5,674 nt of DNA from Gammaproteobacteria bacterium. GTDB lineage: Bacteria; Pseudomonadota; Gammaproteobacteria; Acidiferrobacterales; SZUA-150. The position numbers and the translations under genes are program-made. The notes below the pieces were generated by a model, which did no database searches, was not told the origin of the DNA, and was given only the letters and a program-made list of their open reading frames with translations. Positions 1-5,674 of this stretch are shown here, piece after piece. The stretch covers positions 1 through 5,674 of the forward strand of contig JAOUNW010000126.1 of assembly GCA_029880755.1 (NCBI GenBank). Direction: 5' to 3'. Each line of letters begins with the position of its first letter. The first letter of the stretch is position 1.

Positions 1-408
1 TTCAAAATAGCAGTTAATCGAATAGGATCCCTGCTGAGATCGTAAATCGCCCTTACCTGCCTCACTGGCGATAACCGTCACGACCTGCTTGTTTTCGTCA
101 ATTGCGGTACGGGATCCTGACGTAAAGCGTATCTCAAACCCCTGCTGGTGACGTGCCCGTAAATACCGGAGCGTGTTTTGGGCGCTGGCGCCAATCTCCG
201 GCTCAGGCGAACCCTGGTCTTTATCAAGAGATTCCCCCGTATCATTATTTTGTTTCAGCTGTATAACCAGGTCAGTCACTACCTTGATCGCCTGTCGTTC
301 CTGGGGATTCAAATTGAAGTCGCAAGCAGTTAAAAAAATAACGCCCGACACAAAAAACAAAAACCGGCTCTGCTTAAAATAAAAAAGTTTCCTGAACTGA
401 AAAATCAT
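1..408 (-). CDS. Putative lipoprotein of unknown function (partial, 3' end outside window)
   Basis: The minus-strand frame from an ATG at 408 stays open for 136 codons to the left edge, so the C-terminus is missing. The product begins MIFQFRKLFYFKQSRF, a basic N-region, followed by a hydrophobic stretch (LFFVSGVIFL) and the lipobox L-T-A-C with Cys at residue 30. This is a typical signal peptidase II signal and predicts a lipid-anchored envelope protein. Asp follows the Cys, which in enterobacteria would favour inner-membrane retention under the +2 rule; whether that rule holds here is unknown. The mature part has an amphipathic stretch (ERQAIKVVTDLVIQLKQNND), then a Ser/Pro/Glu-rich linker, then a beta-rich-looking region (GFEIRFTSGSR, QVVTVIASE). 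I do not recognise the family. The gene starts 49 bases after the mltA stop, so it is probably in the same transcript. No clear Shine-Dalgarno precedes the ATG, so the start is moderately sure; the frame and lipobox are solid. Confidence 0.72.
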   Translation of the reverse strand, partial: MIFQFRKLFYFKQSRFLFFVSGVIFLTACDFNLNPQERQAIKVVTDLVIQLKQNNDTGESLDKDQGSPEPEIGASAQNTLRYLRARHQQGFEIRFTSGSRTAIDENKQVVTVIASEAGKGDLRSQQGSYSINCYFE

Positions 409-457
409 ACAGTAACGGGCGTTAGGTACCAGTGAGTCTAGCGCGGTAAATAGTAAG

Positions 458-1639
458 CTATTTGCCATTACGGTTGGCAACAAACACAGCGCTTTCTTTG
501 TCTTGGCTTGGCATTAGAATATAAAGGTTGCCTGACTGCTTCATGGCACCCGCCAGTGCCTCGGCCCGGGCACCATTACCAAAAAATATATCCGCCCGTA
601 CAGCACCCTTAATAGCGCCACCGGTATCCTGGGCCAGCATCAGTCGCCGATAAGGCATCTTCTCATCAGGGAGGCTTGTGTCCAGCCATACGGGGTATCC
701 CAGCGGGATAAACTGTTTATCCACGGCGATACTGCGCTCTGCCGTCAGGGGCACATTCAGGGAACCGACAGGGCCGGGCAAATTTTCTGACCGGACATCA
801 AAAAATACATAACTTGGATTGCTATTCAGCAAATCGATTGCGCGATCGGGATAGGCCGCTAGCCACTCTTTTATCGTTGAAAGGTTTACCGCTTTGGCCT
901 CCATCTCGCCCATACGAATAAGCTGGGCCCCGATTGATTCATACGGATGCCCGTTTTGGTCGGCATAACCTACTGCCAGTTCACGACCATCGTCCAGACG
1001 TATGCGGCCAGAGCCCTGAATATGCAGAAAAAACAGATCGACAGCGCTGTCCACCCAGGCCAGCTCATGGCCTTCTAGGGGATTCTGTCCATGATCGATC
1101 TCGGCACGACTGTAGTAAGGTATCACCCGCTTTTCCTTGATACGTGCACGCACTACTTTGTTAGCCAGTTCGGGAAAGAGCTCCGTCAGGTCAACTGTCA
1201 ATAAATCGGGCGGCTTTCGATAAAGCGGGTAGCGATAGCGCTCGCTTTTTATTAGGCTGCCATGCAGGAGTGGTTCGTAATAACCGGTAATCAGTCCATC
1301 CTTATTGCGCTCGTCAGGCACCATACGGTAAGGGACAAAACGATTCTCGATAAACGCCCTGACTGTCGCACTGTCCGGGGTGCCCAGTAAATGGGCTTCA
1401 TTACAAATACTTTTCCATGACTCGGAGTTTTTTTGCAGGCGTTCGCAACTGCGCATCAGTGCCGGCCATGCATCAAGCAGTGGATCAGCTTCCCAGCCAG
1501 GAAGCGACGTCCAGGAAGCGGGCTTACCTATGCCAGGCTCAAGACTGATGCAGGATGTCAGCAAAAACGCGGAAAAAAACAGAAAAGTCACGGCGTGACT
1601 TTTGATAAACCCTAGCTCACTCGTTCCCTGCTTGACCAA
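458..1639 (-). CDS. mltA: Membrane-bound lytic murein transglycosylase A (lipoprotein)
   Basis: MltA cleaves the MurNAc-GlcNAc bond of peptidoglycan, forming 1,6-anhydroMurNAc ends, and acts from the inner face of the outer membrane. With the TTG start chosen here the protein has 393 residues (E. coli MltA has about 365). A hydrophobic segment (residues 18-27) leads to lipobox L-T-S-C with Cys30. The MltA core follows: TGYYEP (118-123), VDLFFLHIQGSGRIRL (199-214), and the C-terminal 3D-type beta-barrel segment with DTGGAIKG (338-345) and ADIFFGNG (349-356). This last segment carries the conserved aspartates that include the catalytic acid in known MltA enzymes. The start is uncertain. The longest frame begins at 1768, with further ATGs at 1717, 1714 and 1708, but all of these overlap the topA 3' end and give an over-long signal. 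GTG at 1591 gives a signal with no basic residue. TTG at 1639 gives a normal-length signal but only a weak ribosome site. It lies downstream of topA in the same direction. The family assignment is very sure; the 5' end is not. Confidence 0.93.
   Translation of the reverse strand: MVKQGTSELGFIKSHAVTFLFFSAFLLTSCISLEPGIGKPASWTSLPGWEADPLLDAWPALMRSCERLQKNSESWKSICNEAHLLGTPDSATVRAFIENRFVPYRMVPDERNKDGLITGYYEPLLHGSLIKSERYRYPLYRKPPDLLTVDLTELFPELANKVVRARIKEKRVIPYYSRAEIDHGQNPLEGHELAWVDSAVDLFFLHIQGSGRIRLDDGRELAVGYADQNGHPYESIGAQLIRMGEMEAKAVNLSTIKEWLAAYPDRAIDLLNSNPSYVFFDVRSENLPGPVGSLNVPLTAERSIAVDKQFIPLGYPVWLDTSLPDEKMPYRRLMLAQDTGGAIKGAVRADIFFGNGARAEALAGAMKQSGNLYILMPSQDKESAVFVANRNGK
1583..1603 (-). terminator. 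Candidate rho-independent terminator/hairpin after topA, inside the mltA 5' region
   Basis: A perfect inverted repeat with 10-base arms, AAAAGTCACG and CGTGACTTTT, around a single central base. As RNA it would form a 9-bp stem with a GCC loop. On the minus strand it is followed by CTG and then seven T residues. A-rich 5' arm, T-rich 3' arm and a downstream T tract are the look of an intrinsic terminator acting in the topA direction. It lies about 80 bases past the topA stop codon. It also overlaps the coding sequence for the MltA signal peptide, so it could instead be an attenuator, a translational hairpin, or a protein-binding palindrome. Confidence 0.45.
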
Positions 1640-1685
1640 CTGACATAGACCGCTTGCAGTTTGACGGCTCCAGTTGATACAGGGG

Positions 1686-3980
1686 CTAGGCCTCTTCGGG
1701 CTCCTCATACTCATCATACGGGATAGTATAGTTGCAATCCTTCTGGGGGCAGACTTTTTCAGCGCCACGCCGTTTGGTCACTTTCACTGTCAACATCGGG
1801 TGACCGCAATCAGGACATGGTTCCGGCAATGGGCGGTTCCAAACCGCGTATTTACAGTCGGGATAACGCTCGCAGGAAAAAAATATCTTCCCATACCGGG
1901 ATTTTCGTTTGAGCATGGATCCTTGATTACACTGTGGGCACTTAACTCCGGTATCTTCCGGTTTTTCGATGGGCTCCATATGACGGCAATCCGGATAACT
2001 GCTGCACCCGATAAACTTGCCGTAGCGGCCACGCTTGATCACCAGGTCGGAATTGCACTGTGGACATTTGCGACCCTCCACCACCTCCGGTTCATTGGTT
2101 GCACCAGGCTCGTCTTCCACGTTACGCGTATAGTCACACTCTGGATAACCTGTGCATCCAATAAAGTAACCATTCCGGCCAAGCCGTTTGGCAACCTTCT
2201 TGCCACACTTGGGACAGTCCTCGTCGAGCAACTCAACACCCGGTCTTTCGACATCTTCCTTGGAATCGACCTGACCTTTGAACTCGTCCCAGAAATCCTT
2301 TAACAGCGGCTTCCATTCTTTCTCTCCGCGCGAGACGGCATCAAGATCGTCTTCCAATTTGGCAGTAAAATCGTAGTCTACATATTTCGTAAAATGCTCT
2401 GACAAAAACTTATTGACCACACGACCCACATCGGTCGGTTTAAACCGGCGTTTTTCCAGGGTCACGTATTCCCTGTTCTGCAGAGTTGAAATAATGCTGG
2501 CATAGGTTGAGGGACGACCAATACCGTAGGCCTCCAGCGTTTTAACCAGACTGGCTTCCGAGTAACGTGGCGGGGGTTCTGTAAAGTGTTGCTCTTTTCG
2601 AATCGCCTTAAGATCAACATTCTCGCCTTCGTTCAATGGTGGTAACAATGTCTGGCTGTCGTCATCAGACTTCGTGTCATCCTCACTTTCCTGATACACC
2701 GCCATAAACCCCGGATCCACAACAGTTGAACCGGTAGCACGGAATACATTGCCTGCACCCGCCTCCAGATCAATAGACATAGTATCCAGCGTGGCATGGA
2801 TCATCTGGCACGCCATGGTGCGTTTCCAGATCAAGCTATAGAGCTTGTATTGCTCAGGCTTCAAATGGCGCTTCATGTCTTCTGGATCTCTTAGAGACGA
2901 CGTGGGTCGAATTGCTTCATGCGCTTCCTGGGCATTTTTTGATTTACTCTTATAAACCTGCGGTTGCTCCGGGACATTCTTGTCGCCAAAACGATCGCGA
3001 ATTACCTGTCTTATCTCTTCCACAGCCTCTGCGGCCAGATTAACCGAATCTGTACGCATATAGGTGATCAAGCCGACAATTTCACCATCAATCTCAAACC
3101 CTTCATACAGTTGTTGGGCCACCATCATGGTACGCTTGGCGGTAAAATTCAGTTTACGCGCCGCTTCCTGCTGAAGAGTCGACGTGGTGAAAGGGGGATA
3201 GGGATTACGTTTTCGCTGTTTTTTCTCAACCTTGGCAACCTTTAGTTTGCCTTTGGCTTTATCTAGTAGAGTTTTTTCAATTTTTTTTGCTTCAGCCTTA
3301 TCAGCAATATCAAACTGCTCAAGTTTTTTGTTCTCAAAATGAGTCAGTTTGGCGGAAAACGGTTTGTTAGCTGCTGCCACATCCGACTCAATGGTCCAAT
3401 ATTCCCGTGGAACAAATTTTTCAATTTCTTCTTCCCGCTCTACGATCATACGCAATGCCGGGCTTTGTACGCGGCCGGCAGATAATCCACGCCTTACTTT
3501 TTTCCACAAAAGAGGGGAAAGATTAAAACCCACAAGATAGTCCAGCGCCCGCCGCGCCTGCTGGGCGTCAATCAGATTGACTGAAAGCTCTCTTGGTTTA
3601 TCGATGGCGCTTCTGATCGCCTGCTTTGTAATCTCAAAGAATTCGACCCGATGAACTGGCTTGCTATCCAGAGCACCGCGCTCTTTTAGTATCTCGTACA
3701 GGTGCCATGAAATGGCTTCACCTTCCCTGTCAGGGTCAGTTGCCAGATACAAGGCATCAGACTTTTTCATTGCCTTTATAATGGCATCAACATGTTTTTT
3801 GTTTTTTTCAATGAGATCGTACTTCATCGCGAAGTCATGTTCTGTGTCGACCGCTCCCTGCTTGGGAACCAGATCGCGCACATGCCCATAGGAGGCCAGC
3901 GCGGAAAACTCCTTTCCAAGATACTTGGACATGGTTTTGGCTTTGGCAGGAGACTCAACGACAATTAAATTCTTGGACAT
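1686..3980 (-). CDS. topA: DNA topoisomerase I (type IA, omega protein)
   Basis: This ATP-independent type IA enzyme relaxes negative supercoils by cutting one strand through a 5'-phosphotyrosine link. The 764-residue product opens with the TOPRIM domain: VVESPAKAKT (7-16, with Glu9) and the metal-binding TDPDREGE (81-88, Asp82, Asp84, Glu86). The strand-passage core carries LSAGRVQSPALR (166-177) and the active site GLITYMRTDS (303-312), with catalytic Tyr307 and Arg309. GIGRPSTYASI (486-496) is also conserved. An acidic stretch (ESEDDTKSDDDSQ, 431-443) lies in the core. The C-terminus has four tetracysteine ribbons: Cys589/592/609/615, 639/642/659/665, 681/684/703/709 and 722/725/744/749. 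E. coli TopA (865 residues) has three with cysteines plus two without, so this protein is shorter but has more intact zinc sites. The ATG at 3980 begins the conserved MSKNLIVVESPAKAKT; the ribosome site before it is weak. All catalytic residues are present and the frame is intact, so it should be functional. Confidence 0.99.
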   Translation of the reverse strand: MSKNLIVVESPAKAKTMSKYLGKEFSALASYGHVRDLVPKQGAVDTEHDFAMKYDLIEKNKKHVDAIIKAMKKSDALYLATDPDREGEAISWHLYEILKERGALDSKPVHRVEFFEITKQAIRSAIDKPRELSVNLIDAQQARRALDYLVGFNLSPLLWKKVRRGLSAGRVQSPALRMIVEREEEIEKFVPREYWTIESDVAAANKPFSAKLTHFENKKLEQFDIADKAEAKKIEKTLLDKAKGKLKVAKVEKKQRKRNPYPPFTTSTLQQEAARKLNFTAKRTMMVAQQLYEGFEIDGEIVGLITYMRTDSVNLAAEAVEEIRQVIRDRFGDKNVPEQPQVYKSKSKNAQEAHEAIRPTSSLRDPEDMKRHLKPEQYKLYSLIWKRTMACQMIHATLDTMSIDLEAGAGNVFRATGSTVVDPGFMAVYQESEDDTKSDDDSQTLLPPLNEGENVDLKAIRKEQHFTEPPPRYSEASLVKTLEAYGIGRPSTYASIISTLQNREYVTLEKRRFKPTDVGRVVNKFLSEHFTKYVDYDFTAKLEDDLDAVSRGEKEWKPLLKDFWDEFKGQVDSKEDVERPGVELLDEDCPKCGKKVAKRLGRNGYFIGCTGYPECDYTRNVEDEPGATNEPEVVEGRKCPQCNSDLVIKRGRYGKFIGCSSYPDCRHMEPIEKPEDTGVKCPQCNQGSMLKRKSRYGKIFFSCERYPDCKYAVWNRPLPEPCPDCGHPMLTVKVTKRRGAEKVCPQKDCNYTIPYDEYEEPEEA

Positions 3981-4089
3981 AACTGCAAGTATAAGCTTCA
4001 GAGTGAATGGTTTTTAAAACCACCAAAGGTTAAGTTTTTTGATTAAACAGCGTTAAGATTATTTGTTTATTGATAAAGAAAGTCCGGAG
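3981..4089 (-). promoter_or_regulatory. smg-topA intergenic region with a possible topA promoter
   Basis: This 109-base AT-rich gap is the only sizeable non-coding gap in the window, and therefore the likely place for a separate topA promoter. On the minus strand TATACT (3993-3988) matches the -10 consensus TATAAT at five of six positions. No good -35 hexamer is found at 16-18 bases; TTTAAA at 19 bases is a poor fit. The box ends only seven bases before the topA ATG, so a transcript started from it would have almost no leader, in keeping with the weak ribosome site. This is inference from motifs only; read-through from dprA-smg is equally possible. I see no intrinsic terminator with a T tract after smg. 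Confidence 0.3.
4008..4022. repeat. 15-base perfect inverted repeat upstream of topA
   Basis: The arms TGGTTTT and AAAACCA flank one central T. The repeat sits where the -35 region of the candidate topA promoter would lie, so it could be an operator. On the minus strand it is not followed by a T run, which argues against a terminator for smg. Short AT-rich palindromes arise easily by chance, so function is unproven. Confidence 0.3.
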
Positions 4090-4575
4090 TTACTGGAGAC
4101 AGTCCTGCCTTTCTGTAAGCACGAGTTCCTCAAGACTTGCATAAACGTGTTCCTGACCAGGCTGATTAAACAGCACCATCAGCACCACCCACTTGAGCTG
4201 CTCGAGATCAATGTCATCATTTTCCAGGGCCATTATCCGATCAATAACCATCTCCCGGGCCGCCGGATCAAGCACGCCCCGTTGCTCCAGCCCCAACAGA
4301 AACCCCTGGCCAAGCCGGCCTAACTTTGTGGTTTCCCGGGGACAAAAATAACGTATTGATGTTGGTTTATTAGTCGCCACCATTCCCGGAGGCAGGGTTT
4401 CTCTAAGATCTGACAGTTCTTCCAGCCAGGTAAAGGCCTTGTTGATTTCTCCTTTTGGGAATCCGGCCTGCGATAATTCTACAGCCAGAGCCTCCTGATC
4501 AGGCTCAAACTCCTGCCCGTCTTCCATATAGTTATCAAACAAATACATCAATACATCCAACACCTTTTCTGTCAT
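4090..4575 (-). CDS. smg: Smg family protein (DUF494), function unknown
   Basis: The product has 161 residues, close to E. coli Smg (157). It is recognised by the N-terminal VLDVLMYLFDNYMED (E. coli: VLMYLFETYI), FTWLEELSDL in the middle, REMVIDRIMALENDDIDLEQL, and the C-terminal LKWVVLMVLFNQPGQEH, which is nearly the same in E. coli (LKWVILMVLFNIPG). It is rich in acidic and hydrophobic residues and predicted mostly helical, with no signal peptide, so it is cytoplasmic. The molecular role of this family is not established; its steady linkage to dprA and topA-like genes suggests a link to DNA metabolism, which is inference only. The ATG at 4575 was chosen because it matches the family N-terminus and follows AAGGGTGG, a good Shine-Dalgarno five to six bases upstream. 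A longer frame up to 4689 would overlap dprA by over 100 bases and is rejected. It starts 8 bases after the dprA stop, indicating one operon. Confidence 0.95.
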   Translation of the reverse strand: MTEKVLDVLMYLFDNYMEDGQEFEPDQEALAVELSQAGFPKGEINKAFTWLEELSDLRETLPPGMVATNKPTSIRYFCPRETTKLGRLGQGFLLGLEQRGVLDPAAREMVIDRIMALENDDIDLEQLKWVVLMVLFNQPGQEHVYASLEELVLTERQDCLQ

Positions 4576-4584
4576 AGCCACCCT
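4568..4584 (-). other. dprA-smg junction with smg ribosome binding site
   Basis: The dprA stop (TAA, 4586-4584) is followed on the minus strand by TTAAGGGTGGCT and the smg ATG at 4575. The AAGGG overlaps the last bases of the dprA stop region and is the clearest ribosome site in the window. It decides the smg start and suggests translational coupling of smg to dprA. Confidence 0.6.
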
Positions 4585-5674
4585 TAATTTACTCTTCGCA
4601 GATATCGACCCCCTGATACGGGTTCCACCCATCCCTGAAGCTCCATTTGCAACAGCATGGAGGAAATCCGCTCTGTCGTCAATCCGCATGACTCCACGAG
4701 GAAGTCAATGCTCACGGGATCATAACCCATTTGAGCCAGAAGTCTTCGCTCGCTTGGCGTTAATTTTTCCTGTTTCGCGGAATCCAATTTTTTTGGTTCC
4801 AGCACAAATTGAGCCAAAGGAGCCAGTTCTTCCACAATGTCCTCAGCCGTCTCTACGAGCTTGGCGCCCTGGCGTATCAGCCTGTGGCAACCTCTGGACT
4901 GAGGAGAGTGAATGGAACCCGGAATGGCAAAAACTTCCCGGCCCTGTTCCGTTGCCAGTCTGGCAGTGATGAGAGATCCGCTTCTCAGTGCAGCCTCTAC
5001 TACCAGTACACCCAGAGCCATTCCACTGATAAGACGATTTCGGCGCGGGAAGTTTTGTTTTAGCGGCGGGGTGCCCAGAGGAAACTCGGAAATGATCGCT
5101 CCCCTGGCTGTGATGGCCCGCGCCAGCTCAACATGCTTGGCCGGATATACATTGTCGATACCCGTTCCGGAAACCGCGATCGTTTTCCGGTTAAATTCCA
5201 GTGCACCTAAATGCGCGGCAGCATCCACGCCGAGCGCCAAGCCGCTGCTTATTGTCAATGAAGCCCCCGCTAACGTCCTGGCAAAATCACGGGCATTATC
5301 CCGCCCAACCGGTGTCGGATTTCGACTACCCACAATCGCGAATTGAGGCTCAGTCAAGCAATCTACTGATCCTCTAACATAAAGAAGTACGGGGGGATCG
5401 CTGATTTCACGAAGCAGCCTTGGGTAGCGGGGATCATAATAGGTAATTACATGATGATTGGTAGAGCACTGCAGCCACGCGTCAACTTGTTCAACGGAAT
5501 TATTTATTAAAGGCTCTGATAGCCTATCTAGAAAATCCGGATAGCCACCCATAATCGATCCGACAACGTCATGCGCTGAATCTACTATTGCTTCCAGGGA
5601 ATCAAAGTGATCGAGCAGGGATTTAATGCGGGCGCAACCAATCCCCGAAGTTGTCTGCAGGGCCAACCAACGGC
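4584..5674 (-). CDS. dprA: DNA-processing protein DprA/Smf (partial, 5' end outside window)
   Basis: DprA binds incoming single-stranded DNA and loads RecA on it during natural transformation; it is also present in species not known to be competent. The frame is open through the right edge. A TTG at 5666 is in frame, but upstream codons continue (RWLALQTTSGIG), and DprA proteins usually have such a WL-x-L segment slightly inside their N-terminus, so only a few residues are missing. Numbering from that TTG, residues 1-40 resemble the N-terminal SAM/HhH-like domain. The Rossmann-like DNA-binding core carries AIVGSRNPTPVG (110-121), SGLALGVDAAAH (141-152), SEFPLGTPP (193-201), NFPRRNRLISG (205-215), EAALRSGSLITA (224-235) and QGREVFAIPG (241-250). 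A linker is followed by a C-terminal winged-helix-like domain (about 300-357) ending in GGRYLRRVN. All core motifs are intact. It heads an apparent operon with smg, 8 bases downstream. Confidence 0.97.
   Translation of the reverse strand, partial: RWLALQTTSGIGCARIKSLLDHFDSLEAIVDSAHDVVGSIMGGYPDFLDRLSEPLINNSVEQVDAWLQCSTNHHVITYYDPRYPRLLREISDPPVLLYVRGSVDCLTEPQFAIVGSRNPTPVGRDNARDFARTLAGASLTISSGLALGVDAAAHLGALEFNRKTIAVSGTGIDNVYPAKHVELARAITARGAIISEFPLGTPPLKQNFPRRNRLISGMALGVLVVEAALRSGSLITARLATEQGREVFAIPGSIHSPQSRGCHRLIRQGAKLVETAEDIVEELAPLAQFVLEPKKLDSAKQEKLTPSERRLLAQMGYDPVSIDFLVESCGLTTERISSMLLQMELQGWVEPVSGGRYLRRVN

Noticed and set aside
26..117. Two GGATCC hexamers in the left-edge lipoprotein gene
   Set aside because: These are ordinary six-base words read as Gly-Ser codons, with no further repeat structure around them.
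448..463. Inverted repeat AAATAG/CTATTT at the mltA stop codon
   Set aside because: The stem is only six mostly A-T pairs with no following T tract; it is too weak to call a terminator, and the next gene follows closely.
1674..2303. 209-codon open frame on the plus strand antisense to the topA zinc-ribbon region
   Set aside because: It lies fully opposite conserved topA codons, matches no family I know, and has no ribosome site; it is a shadow frame.
3281..3288. Run of eight A (minus strand) within topA, a possible slippage site
   Set aside because: The frame is intact through it and encodes ordinary lysines; no alternative-frame product or stimulatory structure is evident.
4576..4689. N-terminal extension of smg back to an ATG at 4689
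   Set aside because: It overlaps the dprA coding end by more than 100 bases, the residues do not match the Smg family, and a good ribosome site precedes the ATG at 4575.
4912..5346. 144-codon open frame on the plus strand antisense to dprA
   Set aside because: It is opposite the conserved Rossmann core of dprA, and its composition is explained by the codon use of the opposite strand.

Overview
All five genes in this window are on the minus strand, so transcription runs from the right edge to the left. In transcription order they are: dprA (5' end cut off at the right edge), smg, topA, mltA, and a lipoprotein gene of unknown function whose 3' end is cut off at the left edge. The gene content (LOL-type outer-membrane lipoproteins, an MltA lytic transglycosylase, a Smg/DUF494 protein, a TopA with several C-terminal zinc ribbons) points to a Gram-negative bacterium, most likely a gamma- or betaproteobacterium with moderate G+C. 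I cannot name the genus from the sequence alone.

Layout. dprA (4584-5674) encodes the DNA-processing protein that loads RecA on incoming single strands. It is followed after 8 bases by smg (4090-4575), a small conserved protein of unknown function, so the two are almost certainly co-transcribed. A 109-base AT-rich gap (3981-4089) holds a short perfect inverted repeat and a TATACT box just before topA (1686-3980), which encodes DNA topoisomerase I with four complete tetracysteine zinc ribbons. After topA comes mltA (about 458-1639), a membrane-bound lytic murein transglycosylase lipoprotein. Its start codon is not obvious, and a strong hairpin lies inside its signal-peptide region. A second lipoprotein gene (1-408, partial) follows after 49 bases.

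Taken together this is a housekeeping chromosomal segment. One half serves DNA topology and single-strand handling (dprA, smg, topA); the other half is envelope-related (mltA and the unknown lipoprotein). The dprA-smg-topA order resembles the E. coli dprA(smf)-smg-yrdD block, where yrdD encodes only a TopA-like zinc-finger piece.

I see no mobile element, CRISPR array, tRNA, rRNA or defence system, and no sign of an undescribed multi-gene system. The points most worth a second look are the hairpin and start-codon problem at the topA-mltA junction, the inverted repeat before topA, and the unrecognised lipoprotein at the left edge.
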